From positions 1 through 64,000 of the forward strand of contig NZ_GL892005.1 of the NCBI RefSeq assembly GCF_000213575.1: 64,000 nucleotides of DNA, written 5' to 3'. Position 1 is the stretch's first letter. The number at the start of each line of letters is the position of its first letter. The stretch is from Dysgonomonas mossii DSM 22836. Its GTDB lineage: Bacteria; Bacteroidota; Bacteroidia; Bacteroidales; Dysgonomonadaceae. Below, piece after piece: positions 15,940-27,125 of the stretch. Both the position numbers and the translations under genes were made by a program. Under the pieces are notes generated by a model. That model saw only the letters and a program-made list of their open reading frames with translations. It had not been told where the DNA came from and ran no database searches.

Positions 15940-17943
15940 ATGCAACAAGAAGACGATTTAAGAGGGTTAGCTAAAGTGATGGAATTCATGAGAGCTATCA
16001 GTATATTATTTGTAGTAATCCATATTTATTGGTTCTGCTACCAATCAATAAGGGAAACAGGAATTAATATTGGAGTTGTAGATAAAATCCTGTTGAATTT
16101 TCAAAATACTTCCAGGTTGTTTTCTAATATACTTTGGACTAAGTTGTTTGCCTTAGTATTTCTTGGTTTGTCCTGTTTGGGGACAAAAGGAGTCAAAGGA
16201 GAGAAAATCACATGTAATAAGATATGCATATTCCTGTTCTTTGGCTTTATCTTCTTTTTTCTCAACTGGTGGATACTGGCTCTACCTCTGCCATTAATAG
16301 CTAATACTGCTGTCTACATTTTTACAATAACAATTGGTTATATCTTGTTATTAATGGCAGGGTTGTGGATGAGTAGACTATTGAAGAACAACCTGATGGA
16401 GGATATATTCAATTTGGAGAACGAATCCTTTATGCAGGAAACTCGCCTCATTGAGAACGAATATTCGATAAATCTTCCAACCCGCTTCTATTATAAGAAA
16501 AAATGGAATAAGGGCTGGATTAATGTTGTTAATCCATTCCGCGCATCTATTGTGTTAGGAACTCCCGGTAGTGGTAAATCTTATGCAATAGTAAACAACT
16601 ACATCAAACAGCAGATTGCAAAAGGTTTTTCAATGTATATATATGATTATAAGTTCGATGATTTATCAACTATCGCTTATAATGAGTTGCTCAAAAATCT
16701 TGATAAATATGATGTTGCTCCGAAATTCTATGTAATCAATTTCGATAATCCGGCAAAGAGCCACCGATGCAACCCTATTGCTCCCGAATTTATGACGAAT
16801 ATCAGCGATGCATATGAATCAGCTTATACGATAATGCTTAATCTGAATAAAACATGGATTCAGAAGCAAGGGGATTTTTTCGTGGAATCGCCAATTATCC
16901 TGTTAGCTGCTATAATTTGGTATCTCAAAATATATAAGGATGGAAAATATTGTACTTTCCCCCATGCAATCGAATTCCTTAATAAGAAATATGCAGATAT
17001 ATTTCCAATACTGACATCGTACTCTCAATTGGAAAACTATCTTTCTCCTTTTATGGATGCATGGGAAGGTGGGGCGCAAGATCAGCTCCAGGGACAGATA
17101 GCTTCAGCAAAAATACCTTTGTCCAGGATGATTAGTCCTCAACTGTATTGGGTAATGACAGGTAATGATTTTACATTGGATATTAATAATCCGAAAGAAC
17201 CTAAAATCCTTTGTGTCGGGAATAATCCTGACAGGCAAAACATATATTCAGCAGCACTTGGTTTATATAATAGCCGTATAGTGAAATTAATAAACAAAAA
17301 GGGACAGCTTAAATCGTCTGTTATTATCGATGAGTTGCCTACTATTTATTTCCGAGGTTTGGACAACCTGATAGCCACTGCCCGTAGTAATAAAGTAGCT
17401 GTTTGTCTTGGTTTTCAGGATTATAGCCAGTTAAATCGTGATTATGGAGATAAGGAATCGAAAGTGGTGCAAAATACAGTTGGTAATATCTTTTCGGGGC
17501 AGGTCGTGGGAGAATCGGCAAAGACATTATCAGATCGTTTTGGTAAAGTGTTACAAAAACGTCAATCAATGACCATCAACAGACAGGATAAATCGACTTC
17601 TATCAGTACACAGATGGATAGTCTTATTCCTGCCAGCAAAATATCGAATCTTACTCAGGGTATGTTTGTAGGTGCTGTATCGGACAACTTTGATGAACGA
17701 ATCGAGCAAAAGATATTTCATGCTGAAATTGTGGTGGATAATGTTAAAGTTTCAGCAGAGATGAAAAACTATCGAAAAATTCCTATCTTGACCAACTTTA
17801 TTAATACGGAAGGTGTTGATTTAATGGAAGAAGAGATTCAAAAGAATTACTCTCAGATTAAAGCGGATATCGGGCAGATTGTAAAGGAGGAATTGGAACG
17901 GATAAGTAGTGATGAGAATCTAAAGCACCTGATTAAAGGATAA
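15940..17943 (+). CDS. mobC: Type IV coupling protein MobC (TraG/VirD4-like, YWFCY)
   Basis: 667 residues. The N-terminus has the YWFCY signature (HIYWFCYQS, about 27-35) and several membrane segments to about residue 150. Walker A GTPGSGKS is near residue 208 and Walker B (SSVIIDELPT) near 460. It links the relaxosome to the secretion channel and pumps DNA. It is full-length. An imperfect long inverted repeat follows its stop. Confidence 0.92.
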   Translation: MQQEDDLRGLAKVMEFMRAISILFVVIHIYWFCYQSIRETGINIGVVDKILLNFQNTSRLFSNILWTKLFALVFLGLSCLGTKGVKGEKITCNKICIFLFFGFIFFFLNWWILALPLPLIANTAVYIFTITIGYILLLMAGLWMSRLLKNNLMEDIFNLENESFMQETRLIENEYSINLPTRFYYKKKWNKGWINVVNPFRASIVLGTPGSGKSYAIVNNYIKQQIAKGFSMYIYDYKFDDLSTIAYNELLKNLDKYDVAPKFYVINFDNPAKSHRCNPIAPEFMTNISDAYESAYTIMLNLNKTWIQKQGDFFVESPIILLAAIIWYLKIYKDGKYCTFPHAIEFLNKKYADIFPILTSYSQLENYLSPFMDAWEGGAQDQLQGQIASAKIPLSRMISPQLYWVMTGNDFTLDINNPKEPKILCVGNNPDRQNIYSAALGLYNSRIVKLINKKGQLKSSVIIDELPTIYFRGLDNLIATARSNKVAVCLGFQDYSQLNRDYGDKESKVVQNTVGNIFSGQVVGESAKTLSDRFGKVLQKRQSMTINRQDKSTSISTQMDSLIPASKISNLTQGMFVGAVSDNFDERIEQKIFHAEIVVDNVKVSAEMKNYRKIPILTNFINTEGVDLMEEEIQKNYSQIKADIGQIVKEELERISSDENLKHLIKG

Positions 17944-17944
17944 A

Positions 17945-18018
17945 AAAGCATGGATGCATTATCTCCAGCTATAGGGGTACTGGTATACCTTACGAACAGG
18001 AGTAATGCTCCATGCTTT
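17945..18018. repeat. Inverted repeat right after the mobC stop
   Basis: AAAGCATGGATGCATT (17945-17960) pairs with AATGCTCCATGCTTT (18004-18018) with one bulged T, around a 43-base loop that has an inner CTCC/GGAG pair and GGTATACC. It may work as a terminator between the convergent mobC and rteC genes, or be a small structured element. Confidence 0.5.
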
Positions 18019-18109
18019 ATGTGCATGAACATTATTTCCTTTTCTTTTGTTCGTGAATTTTAAATTACCAGTTTTCTATTCGCTAAAGAAAATGAAATAC
18101 AATGATCTA

Positions 18110-18743
18110 TTATTTATCTTTCCTTCTTATTTTTTTCTTTTTAAAAATTCCATTATCCATATTATCCATTCGTTCGTTTAACTTTTCAATCATTTCGTCA
18201 AGAAAGAGGGTGCGGCTTCCGACACGTCGACGGATGGCCCTGAATGTATCATAACAATCTTTTACTTCAAAGGAGAATAGCTGACAGAGGATTTCAACCA
18301 ATAAATTAATGTCAATATCGCCATTCTCAAATTTCTTAGTTTCCAAGGCTCCATATGCAAATTCTACTAAATCGGCTGCTGTTCCGGTCCAATGAAGGTC
18401 TTGTTCTGATTTCTTTTCTTTTTGATTTCCTTTATTACTATTATTCTGTAATTGCCATTGTAAGATTTTAAGTTCTATATCAATAAGAGAGATTGCCTTG
18501 ATTGTATATTTTAAGGCATTTTTTTTCCTCCTTATCGGATAAGCCGTCTCGTATTCCGACAAGTTCCAAACGTACAAAACCAAGATGGTAATAGAGTTTT
18601 GTGATGTTTGATTCAATTTGTAGTCTGTCTAATAACTTTAGTGCAAATTCGTCATAGGCTTCTTCAAGTTTTGTTAGAAAATTGTTACTTTCATCTTGTT
18701 TAGATAAGATAGAAAATAATTTCAAATTCATTAAATTTTTCAT
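18110..18743 (-). pseudogene. rteC: rteC, regulatory gene split by a frameshift
   Basis: Two overlapping minus-strand frames join into one RteC-like protein: the N-terminal part from 18743 (MKNLMNLKLFSIL) and the C-terminal part ending at 18110, which holds the RteC signature LHWTGTAADLVEFAY and a final RTLFLDEMIEKLNERM. The break is at a run of eight A on the coding strand (18519-18526); seven A would give one frame of about 210 residues, close to CTnDOT RteC. RteC regulates excision genes in CTnDOT. The break may be a true mutation, a sequencing error, or a slippage site. The second frame alone can start only inside the N-terminal part. Confidence 0.75.
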
Positions 18744-18826
18744 TTTAAAAAAATTATAATTATTAATTAGTGATACAAAGACTCAATACGTAGAGTCTAC
18801 TTTATTCTAATCTTTTAATTAATTCT

Positions 18827-19999
<1,173 letters not shown>

Positions 20000-22846
20000 T
20001 TATTTATATGTTTGAATAATTCCTGTTTGAATGTTATAACCTTCTGTATATATACCATACAAATTTGCTTTCGGAGAAAGTGTTTGATCAATGATAAGTA
20101 TTCGCTCCTCCTGTGGCATCAGTGTAAAATAACCGTCAGAAACTGAAACAGGGAGAATCTCTTTTTCTGTTTCTATATCTACAACTTTAATTTTTATTCC
20201 TATGGCAGGAGTCGAGGTAGGATTATAAAGTTTAAAATAAATTAGGTTATCGTTTTGATATATAATCTTTGCTTCCAATCCTGTATACGGCAAATCGTTG
20301 AATGATCTGTAAGTTCCGCTTTTACCTGTAAGCCAGTATTCATTCAAAGAAAGTATTTCTTCCTCATCTATCAATTTAAGGCGTAAAAGATAAGGTACAT
20401 TTGTATTCCTTAATTTTTCAATAAACGATAAATGAACACTGTCACGTGAATTTGCATTCAAATCAATATTTGTTCTTTCCGAATAAAGCACTTCATTGGA
20501 TAATGAATATGCTTTCATTTCTATCAAAATATTTTTTCTGTTATGATTTGTCGTATTTACAACAGCAATAGTGTAATCATGTGCATTCATTTGAATATGA
20601 AAAGGCTCACAAGCCTTCTTAGCACCATAATATGCTCCTGTAGTTTCATAATCCCATGAATAAGTTTGCCAAACTGTACTTGGCCAGGCCGGATGCGACA
20701 TCCATAGCAATAGTCCTGATGTATTCTTCCACAGTTTGTTATTCCATGCTTCAAACATGGCACGGTGGCTATTGTAATTTATTAGTTGTGCTTTTTTACA
20801 AAAATCCGGCATGGAAACAGCTTCACCATAAAGGCTATCTATTGTAGCACTATATCCCCATTTACCAAAATAAAAGTCGTGGTAATACCAAACATCACCA
20901 ATAGGCCATAGGTCAGCTTCACTCATCATCTTTTTCATAGAAGAAGCTAGTGGTACAGCCATTGTTCCCAATTCGGTAGAGAATCCCTCCGCTATCTGAG
21001 TAAAGTATACCGATTCATTTGGTTTATAATCCCACAGACCACTCGAACGCAGATTTAAATAACGGGAACTTCCGATATATAATCTTGTTCCATCTATTTT
21101 AGATGTTGCTTCTACCAATTCAGTTTCTAGCTCAGGGCGTGCATATCCTTCATTGCGAGGACACCAGATAATCAAAGAAGGATGATTGCGATACCGTACA
21201 ATCACATCTTTTACATTGTCCATAAATAAATCTTTGTCCTCGGGTTCCAGATTAAATCCAAGTGTTGAATACCAGAAGTCATTCCATACCAAAATTCCAT
21301 ATTCATCACACAAATCAAAAAATACCTTCTCTGTTGATTCTCCAGCCCAGTTACGAATCATATTGAATCCAGCTTCTTTGTGTAATTTAATATATGGTTC
21401 CATTTTCAAACGGGATACCTTTTTCATAGCATCATCCATGCCCCAATTTCCACCTCTGCAAAAGATAGGGACACCATTGACTTTTACAACCAGATAAGGA
21501 TTAGTATTATCTTTTATAACAGGCATTTTTGAACAGAAAGACTTATCTGTAAATGTCGGAATACTTATGCCATCAGATAAATTAACCCGAATGCCATTGT
21601 TCCATGGATAAGGATTATTTTGCAGCCATTGCAAAGGATTATAATCTACCCTTACATGTTTGTCTGAATCAGGGGTTTCTGCAATCAGCATTTCAAATGA
21701 AACCTCACGTATTCCAAAACGCTCTTTTACCTTATCGCTCTGTACTTTATTAACTGAGGCACTCACAGTTGCCTCATACAGATGAGGTTCACCATATCCA
21801 TTAGGCCACCATAGCTTCGGATTATTTAGACATAATTCTGAATAAGTGGAGGAGGTGAATGAAATGGTTTGTTTAGATTGTGGGGACATTTCTACTTGTT
21901 TGGATATCTGCATTCCAGCTATATGTAGTAATAAGGTTGTTTTCTGTCTTTTTGACGATAAATTACTGACGTCTACGTTTACTGTTACCAAAGCTTGAGT
22001 GGTATCAGGTAGATTCAGGTCAGTAATTATCTGCATGTCTGATAACCTAATATCGTCCGTGTAAGATAAAGATACATCCTGCCAGATTCCAATATTGCGG
22101 TCTCGGATACCAGGCATCCAATCCCAGCCTTCGGAGGATATAAACGTTGGTCCGTCAAGACACAGAACACCCCCATTTGGTCCATAAGAGGTGCGGGCAG
22201 ATTGTTCGTGCGGTATACCCGGATTATTGGGAGGGTAAATTATAACCTTAAGTTCATTTTCATCCCTGATGTGAGAAGAAATATTAAAAATACCTTTTTT
22301 AAATGCTCCTTCTATTCTACCGATAGAAATATTATTTAGGAACACATCGGCCATGTAATTAATACCTTGAAAATTGAGGAACACATTTTTACTGCTCTTT
22401 TCTGGTGATTTGAATTTCAATGTATAAATCCAGTTTTTACGGCATAGATCATCCGGGATTTTCATCATATTGAGTCCAAAATAAGGATCTTCATATTCAC
22501 CTTGATTTACCAATGTTGTTAAAACTGTACCCGGAACCGTGGCTTTATATCTTTTTGCATATATTTCGTCGGCTGTTAATACCCATCCTTGATTAAGGCA
22601 GTATTCCTTTTCTGATAATCTTATTGGTTTGTGGTAGGATTGATTATCAATTATAGTATATAAAGAATCGAATCTGGAATAGGGTAATGTTGCAGAATCC
22701 TGAGGGACAGATAGTCCATAATTTTTCCCGATAGGAAATGTATCTGTTTTCTTTATATTATCATTGGTTACAACATTATTTTGTGCTGACAATCCGGTAT
22801 GGGAAATTAGAATAAATATACTGAACAAGAGTATGAAATATTTCAT
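20000..22846 (-). CDS. GH2 glycosidase, exo-glucosaminidase/mannosidase type
   Basis: 948 residues with a signal peptide (to about 21). Domain order is that of GH2: sugar-binding jelly roll (about 85-260), Ig-like, TIM barrel (about 430-720) and C-terminal beta domains. The acid/base Glu lies in WCPRNEG (about 563) and the likely nucleophile Glu in FSTELG (about 625). It resembles the exo-beta-glucosaminidase/mannosidase subgroups rather than beta-galactosidases. In this locus it likely takes beta-linked sugars from oligosaccharide ends in the periplasm. The exact substrate is open. It lies between the carboxylesterase and CE1 genes. Confidence 0.8.
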   Translation of the reverse strand: MKYFILLFSIFILISHTGLSAQNNVVTNDNIKKTDTFPIGKNYGLSVPQDSATLPYSRFDSLYTIIDNQSYHKPIRLSEKEYCLNQGWVLTADEIYAKRYKATVPGTVLTTLVNQGEYEDPYFGLNMMKIPDDLCRKNWIYTLKFKSPEKSSKNVFLNFQGINYMADVFLNNISIGRIEGAFKKGIFNISSHIRDENELKVIIYPPNNPGIPHEQSARTSYGPNGGVLCLDGPTFISSEGWDWMPGIRDRNIGIWQDVSLSYTDDIRLSDMQIITDLNLPDTTQALVTVNVDVSNLSSKRQKTTLLLHIAGMQISKQVEMSPQSKQTISFTSSTYSELCLNNPKLWWPNGYGEPHLYEATVSASVNKVQSDKVKERFGIREVSFEMLIAETPDSDKHVRVDYNPLQWLQNNPYPWNNGIRVNLSDGISIPTFTDKSFCSKMPVIKDNTNPYLVVKVNGVPIFCRGGNWGMDDAMKKVSRLKMEPYIKLHKEAGFNMIRNWAGESTEKVFFDLCDEYGILVWNDFWYSTLGFNLEPEDKDLFMDNVKDVIVRYRNHPSLIIWCPRNEGYARPELETELVEATSKIDGTRLYIGSSRYLNLRSSGLWDYKPNESVYFTQIAEGFSTELGTMAVPLASSMKKMMSEADLWPIGDVWYYHDFYFGKWGYSATIDSLYGEAVSMPDFCKKAQLINYNSHRAMFEAWNNKLWKNTSGLLLWMSHPAWPSTVWQTYSWDYETTGAYYGAKKACEPFHIQMNAHDYTIAVVNTTNHNRKNILIEMKAYSLSNEVLYSERTNIDLNANSRDSVHLSFIEKLRNTNVPYLLRLKLIDEEEILSLNEYWLTGKSGTYRSFNDLPYTGLEAKIIYQNDNLIYFKLYNPTSTPAIGIKIKVVDIETEKEILPVSVSDGYFTLMPQEERILIIDQTLSPKANLYGIYTEGYNIQTGIIQTYK

Positions 22847-22849
22847 TAC

Positions 22850-24508
22850 TTATTTTTTTAGACTCTCTGTTAATACTGCACGTCCCTCTTTATCCGGGTC
22901 GTTTTTTACTTCACAATTATCATTCAATATCATTGTTTCTCCATTCTCCAAGGAAAACTCCGGCCAGTGAGGTAAAGATGCACAATTCGGATTACCTGTA
23001 CGTGCAAAGTTAAGGAGTGAATCCGCCATTTTATACGATAGTTTCCGAGGTCTGGTCCCTCCTCCCGAATGTGTCAGCATCAGGTCAGTATTCAAAAACC
23101 AGAAAGAAATATCAAGACAATGAAAAGCGCGTATACGCCCGTCAAATAAAAAGGGTTCGAATCCAAACCATGCCATATATACAGGTGAATCCTGCTTTTT
23201 CTTAGCAATTGCCGATTCCACTACCGACATACGATTCGAATAAATCAATACAAGAACGTCAAACGGTTTTGCTGAAGGAAAATTACGTGAATATGCATCA
23301 TATATAGCTTGTGCATTCTCTCCATATCGTTCCGAAAGTTTTTGAATCGCTTCTGTTCTGGTTATTTTTTCCTGAGCAGGATTATTTCTCTCCACTCCCC
23401 ACTCGTGAAAAGTAGTACAGAAAATCATGGGTATATCGGGAGAGTCCGGATTGCTGAAAAATTCATCTTCGGGCAAATGAATTCCATCTCCTACGGGACC
23501 GAAACTTCCTCTTGCCATTCCCGCTCCTCCGCTCTCTTTTTCCATACGTGATGCTCCCTGGTAAGCAAGCTCCATATAATCTTTCCACGACATATCCTGT
23601 AATTTATCTACTTCCGATTCAGATAGTCCTGCTTCTTTTACAATATATTCTCCTAAGCGTTTCGAATAATCTTTATTATTAGCACGTATAGCCGAACCAC
23701 TGAGCGAAACACCTTTATGGATAAGACCTTTTGTTTCGGGCATCGTTGCCAGCAAGCAAACCTTAGCTCCTCCACCAGATTGACCGATAATGGTGACATT
23801 GTTGGGATCTCCTCCAAAATTTTCAATATTGTCATGTATCCATTGCAAAGCGAAAACCATGTCCAATAATCCGGCGTTTCCCGAATTTTTATATTTTTCT
23901 CCGAAAGCAGACAAGTCGGTAAAACCAAAAACACCCAACCGATGGTTTATGGAGCAGAAAACAATGTTACCATAGCGAACGATATTTTCACCATGGTAAC
24001 CATCCTGTTCGAAGCCGTTACCCCTTGTATATCCGCCACCGTGCAACCAGACAATCACCGGACGTTTTTTGCCGTCGGCAATTGCATTTGTCCAGATATT
24101 CAGAGCGAGGCAATTCTCGCTGATTTCATCGTAATTCCAATGGTCTACAAACATATCGTACGAAGTAGACGCACGGCTGTACACATCTTGCGGTGCACTG
24201 TTGCCGTAAAATACAGCCGGGCGGATGCCATCCCACTTTTCATGTTTCTGCGGAGGCATAAAACGGTTCTTTCCAGATGTTTCAGAAGCATACGGTATAC
24301 CCAGAAATGTATATACCCCGCGAGAAATATATCCTTTCACTTTGCCGTATTCTGTATCGGCTATAGCGATATTTTCTCCGATTTGAATTTGCGGTTCATC
24401 TTCGGGAATGTTAGTATGATTCTGTGCCGGTAATGGAGACGTAACGGTGATAAATAATGCTGATGCTATCGTAACAGCCTTAATAAATACTTCACTTGTT
24501 TTATTCAT
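22850..24508 (-). CDS. Type-B carboxylesterase
   Basis: 552 residues with a signal peptide (to about 28). It is an alpha/beta hydrolase of the carboxylesterase type B family: oxyanion segment WLHGGGY (about 154-160), nucleophile Ser in GQSGGG (about 242), acid Glu in TFHEWG (about 369), and His in RAFHCLD (about 463). Substrate is not certain; in a mannan locus it may remove acyl groups. It starts 16 bases after the GH30 stop and ends four bases before the GH2 start, so it belongs to the same operon. Confidence 0.85.
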   Translation of the reverse strand: MNKTSEVFIKAVTIASALFITVTSPLPAQNHTNIPEDEPQIQIGENIAIADTEYGKVKGYISRGVYTFLGIPYASETSGKNRFMPPQKHEKWDGIRPAVFYGNSAPQDVYSRASTSYDMFVDHWNYDEISENCLALNIWTNAIADGKKRPVIVWLHGGGYTRGNGFEQDGYHGENIVRYGNIVFCSINHRLGVFGFTDLSAFGEKYKNSGNAGLLDMVFALQWIHDNIENFGGDPNNVTIIGQSGGGAKVCLLATMPETKGLIHKGVSLSGSAIRANNKDYSKRLGEYIVKEAGLSESEVDKLQDMSWKDYMELAYQGASRMEKESGGAGMARGSFGPVGDGIHLPEDEFFSNPDSPDIPMIFCTTFHEWGVERNNPAQEKITRTEAIQKLSERYGENAQAIYDAYSRNFPSAKPFDVLVLIYSNRMSVVESAIAKKKQDSPVYMAWFGFEPFLFDGRIRAFHCLDISFWFLNTDLMLTHSGGGTRPRKLSYKMADSLLNFARTGNPNCASLPHWPEFSLENGETMILNDNCEVKNDPDKEGRAVLTESLKK

Positions 24509-24524
24509 AATTCTATTTGTTTAT

Positions 24525-26003
24525 TTACCAGATGAAGGTTCCCACAGAACCGGGAGCGAGTGGTAGATTAGCGAAACGTCCGTTATATTGTACCTTAACT
24601 TGGTTACGAGACCAACTGTCATTAGCGACAATCAAAACAATCTTGCCTTCGGCAGTTTTAAAAGCTACATTCGGTAATACATCACTATGCTCCACAACCG
24701 TTGTACGACGCACTTCCGCCCGTTCTTCATCCTCAGTAATATCCACACCAGAGTCGAAAGGATGAGTTGATGAAATGCGTACAGAACCCGGGCGAACGAA
24801 TTTGGACGCATGCGCTATTGTATAATAGGCTATATTTCGAGTCACATGGTCTCCATCGATAGTTATTGCACCCTGACACATCGAACAGCCTCCGTTATCG
24901 GTATGCGGGTCGTTTAGCGGGTTGGCTCCATAATTCCAGAGAACAACATTCTTACTCCAATTCCGAGTCACATCAATAAGAAGCCTTTTCACCGATAATG
25001 CAATATTTATTGTTCGGCTATCTGGTCTTTCGGTAAGCATCTGCTCTGTAAAATAAATATTTTTATCTGGTCTTGCCCAGTGTACGATACTCATACCGCT
25101 GAGATATCCCCGATAATGATGAAACGCAGAACCATCGACATATTGCGCTGTGATTGCATCACTTAAAATAGCTAAAGGATAATCGGGGCGGTCGCAATTA
25201 TGGTCGAAAATAACAATCTTGGTCTCTATGCCTGCTTCTTTAAATGCAGGTCCGAGATGGTCCCTTACAAATTCATTATGCTCCTGCCAATACCACGGCA
25301 TACTGGGAGTATTACGCGAGTTTAACGGTTCATTTTGTATAGTAACAGCATCAATATTTATTCCTTCTTTTGCCATTTGTTGAATGTATTTCACAAAATA
25401 TTGTGCATATACATTGTAATATTCTTTCTTTAAAGCTCCTCCCTGTACATTATTATTCGTCTTCATCCATACAGGCGCAGACCAGGGTGATGCCATTATT
25501 TTTATATCAGGTACGATTTTCAATATTTCTTTCATTACAGGAATTACATCATCGTAATCATGTCCAAGATTGAATTTCTTTAATCTGGTATCTTTTTCTC
25601 CATCGGGAAGGTCGTTGTATGAATAGACTAAATTATTCAGGTCGGATGCTCCTAAGGTTAACCGGATATAACTGAATCCGACATTGTTCACATCATTCCT
25701 GAACATTTCTTTGAGAATATTTTCACGAGCATTTGCGCTCATGCGATTCAGATGAAACGCACTTCCTTCGGTCAAAGCGAAACCAAAGCCATCCATTATT
25801 TGATATTCCTGACGGTCATCAATTATGATAGGCAAGCCTTTTCCCTGCTCATCTCCGAAAGTTATCTTTTCGGATTGCTGCTGAAAAAGAGTATTCCGGT
25901 CAGGTGTAGTTATCCACGATTCTATTTGTTGTGCTTGTATGTAAATTGCATGTAGGGCTAATGCCAGTAAAAACAATTTTTTTAACGATATTAGATTTAA
26001 CAT
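24525..26003 (-). CDS. GH30 family glycosidase
   Basis: 492 residues with a signal peptide (to about 24). The TIM barrel carries acid/base Glu in TIQNEP (about 223) and nucleophile Glu in IYFTEQML (about 319), with DGFGFALTEGSAF near the start of the barrel; a small beta domain ends the protein (VGTFIW). GH30 members are beta-glucosidases, beta-1,6-glucanases or xylanases; the subfamily here cannot be set by eye, though a beta-glucosidase/glucanase type is more like it. It is the first gene of the minus-strand operon next to the AraC regulator. Confidence 0.85.
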   Translation of the reverse strand: MLNLISLKKLFLLALALHAIYIQAQQIESWITTPDRNTLFQQQSEKITFGDEQGKGLPIIIDDRQEYQIMDGFGFALTEGSAFHLNRMSANARENILKEMFRNDVNNVGFSYIRLTLGASDLNNLVYSYNDLPDGEKDTRLKKFNLGHDYDDVIPVMKEILKIVPDIKIMASPWSAPVWMKTNNNVQGGALKKEYYNVYAQYFVKYIQQMAKEGINIDAVTIQNEPLNSRNTPSMPWYWQEHNEFVRDHLGPAFKEAGIETKIVIFDHNCDRPDYPLAILSDAITAQYVDGSAFHHYRGYLSGMSIVHWARPDKNIYFTEQMLTERPDSRTINIALSVKRLLIDVTRNWSKNVVLWNYGANPLNDPHTDNGGCSMCQGAITIDGDHVTRNIAYYTIAHASKFVRPGSVRISSTHPFDSGVDITEDEERAEVRRTTVVEHSDVLPNVAFKTAEGKIVLIVANDSWSRNQVKVQYNGRFANLPLAPGSVGTFIW

Positions 26004-26102
26004 TGTATTTATTTATTAAAAGTTTACATACAACAAATTTACTTTGGTAGGCAAACTTATGGTTATACAATGTCGCTGATTTGTTATACTATTATGAATA
26101 TG

Positions 26103-26969
26103 CTAATATTTAATGAGCATTTGTTCAATTAATGTACGGTACTCGCTCGGAGTAGATCCTTTCTTTTTTTTGAAAATACGAATGAAATTGGATAAATTAT
26201 TAAAACCGCAAAGGAAACATATTTCTGCTATGGAGTGCGTTGTTTCCGATAGCATTTGGCAAGCTTTTGCTATTCTCAGATTGATAACATAATCAATAAA
26301 TGTACAACGGGTCTTCTTTTTGAAAAAATGGCTGAATGCAGATTCAGACATATTTACCATTTCAGCTACCTCACTTAACTTAATCTGATTCTCATAATTC
26401 TTTTCAATATAATCACATACTTTAGCGATACGACGGCTTTTAGATACTCTTACGATGGATTGAGAGTCATATATATTATCCATTAATACACTCCTGTCGG
26501 AAATAGAGAGATCATGAAGAATAGAAAAGAACTCCAATACTGTCTGGAAACCCTGCATCTTGGTTAATTTTAATATACGGTCTTTCATCTCCAACTGTGT
26601 TTTTTCTGAAAAACAGATACCTCGTTGAGCTTCATAAAGTAAGGCTTTAATCTGCGAGAATAGTCTTTTTTCTAGCATCGGAAAATTCAGTAGTTTTTCG
26701 GAAAACTGGATAGTCACCACATGATTGCCCTCTACAATTTCCCCTTGCCATGCGTGGGGGATATTCGGTCCTATCATTACCAAATCCAGAGTAGAGAATT
26801 CTTCCTCGGAATCTCCAACTATACGCTTCCCATATGTATCAATTACCAAATTAATTTCATAATCGGAATGATGGTGCACCGGATAATCGAATTTGGCGGA
26901 CGGATGATTCAGAACAATGAACAAATCGTTATCAGACAATGGTGTAATCTCTTTTTGAATCTCTCGCAT
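26103..26969 (-). CDS. AraC-family transcription regulator of the mannan locus
   Basis: 288 residues. An N-terminal cupin-like sensing domain (about 1-100, with HHHSDYEINLV) is followed by a C-terminal double helix-turn-helix of the AraC type (about 188-285: KVCDYIEKNYENQIKLSEVA ... GFNNLSNFIRIFKKKKGSTP). It is divergent from the symporter gene and adjacent to the GH30 operon, so it likely controls both. A hybrid two-component or anti-sigma system, usual in such loci, is not seen. Confidence 0.87.
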   Translation of the reverse strand: MREIQKEITPLSDNDLFIVLNHPSAKFDYPVHHHSDYEINLVIDTYGKRIVGDSEEEFSTLDLVMIGPNIPHAWQGEIVEGNHVVTIQFSEKLLNFPMLEKRLFSQIKALLYEAQRGICFSEKTQLEMKDRILKLTKMQGFQTVLEFFSILHDLSISDRSVLMDNIYDSQSIVRVSKSRRIAKVCDYIEKNYENQIKLSEVAEMVNMSESAFSHFFKKKTRCTFIDYVINLRIAKACQMLSETTHSIAEICFLCGFNNLSNFIRIFKKKKGSTPSEYRTLIEQMLIKY

Positions 26970-27125
26970 AAAGAAAGTTATTATAATGTGATATCATATA
27001 CAAATGTAGAAATAAAATAAAAAAAGCAATAGTTAATTCAAAAAAGTACAACATTTCAATAAGATTGTATAATCATTAATACAACTTAACATATACTTTT
27101 GTAACATGAATATAAATCAATACCC
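26970..27125. promoter_or_regulatory. Divergent promoter region, AraC regulator and symporter
   Basis: TACATTTG on the minus strand (27001-27008, towards the AraC gene) and TACTTTTG on the plus strand (27094-27101, towards the symporter) both fit TAnnTTTG. The AT-rich space between them is the natural place for the regulator's binding site. Confidence 0.5.

Noticed and set aside
17945-18018. Possible tRNA-like RNA after mobC (7-bp acceptor-like GCATGGA/TCCATGC)
   Set aside because: No T-arm or anticodon pattern could be drawn and the length is too short; an inverted repeat or terminator is a simpler reading.
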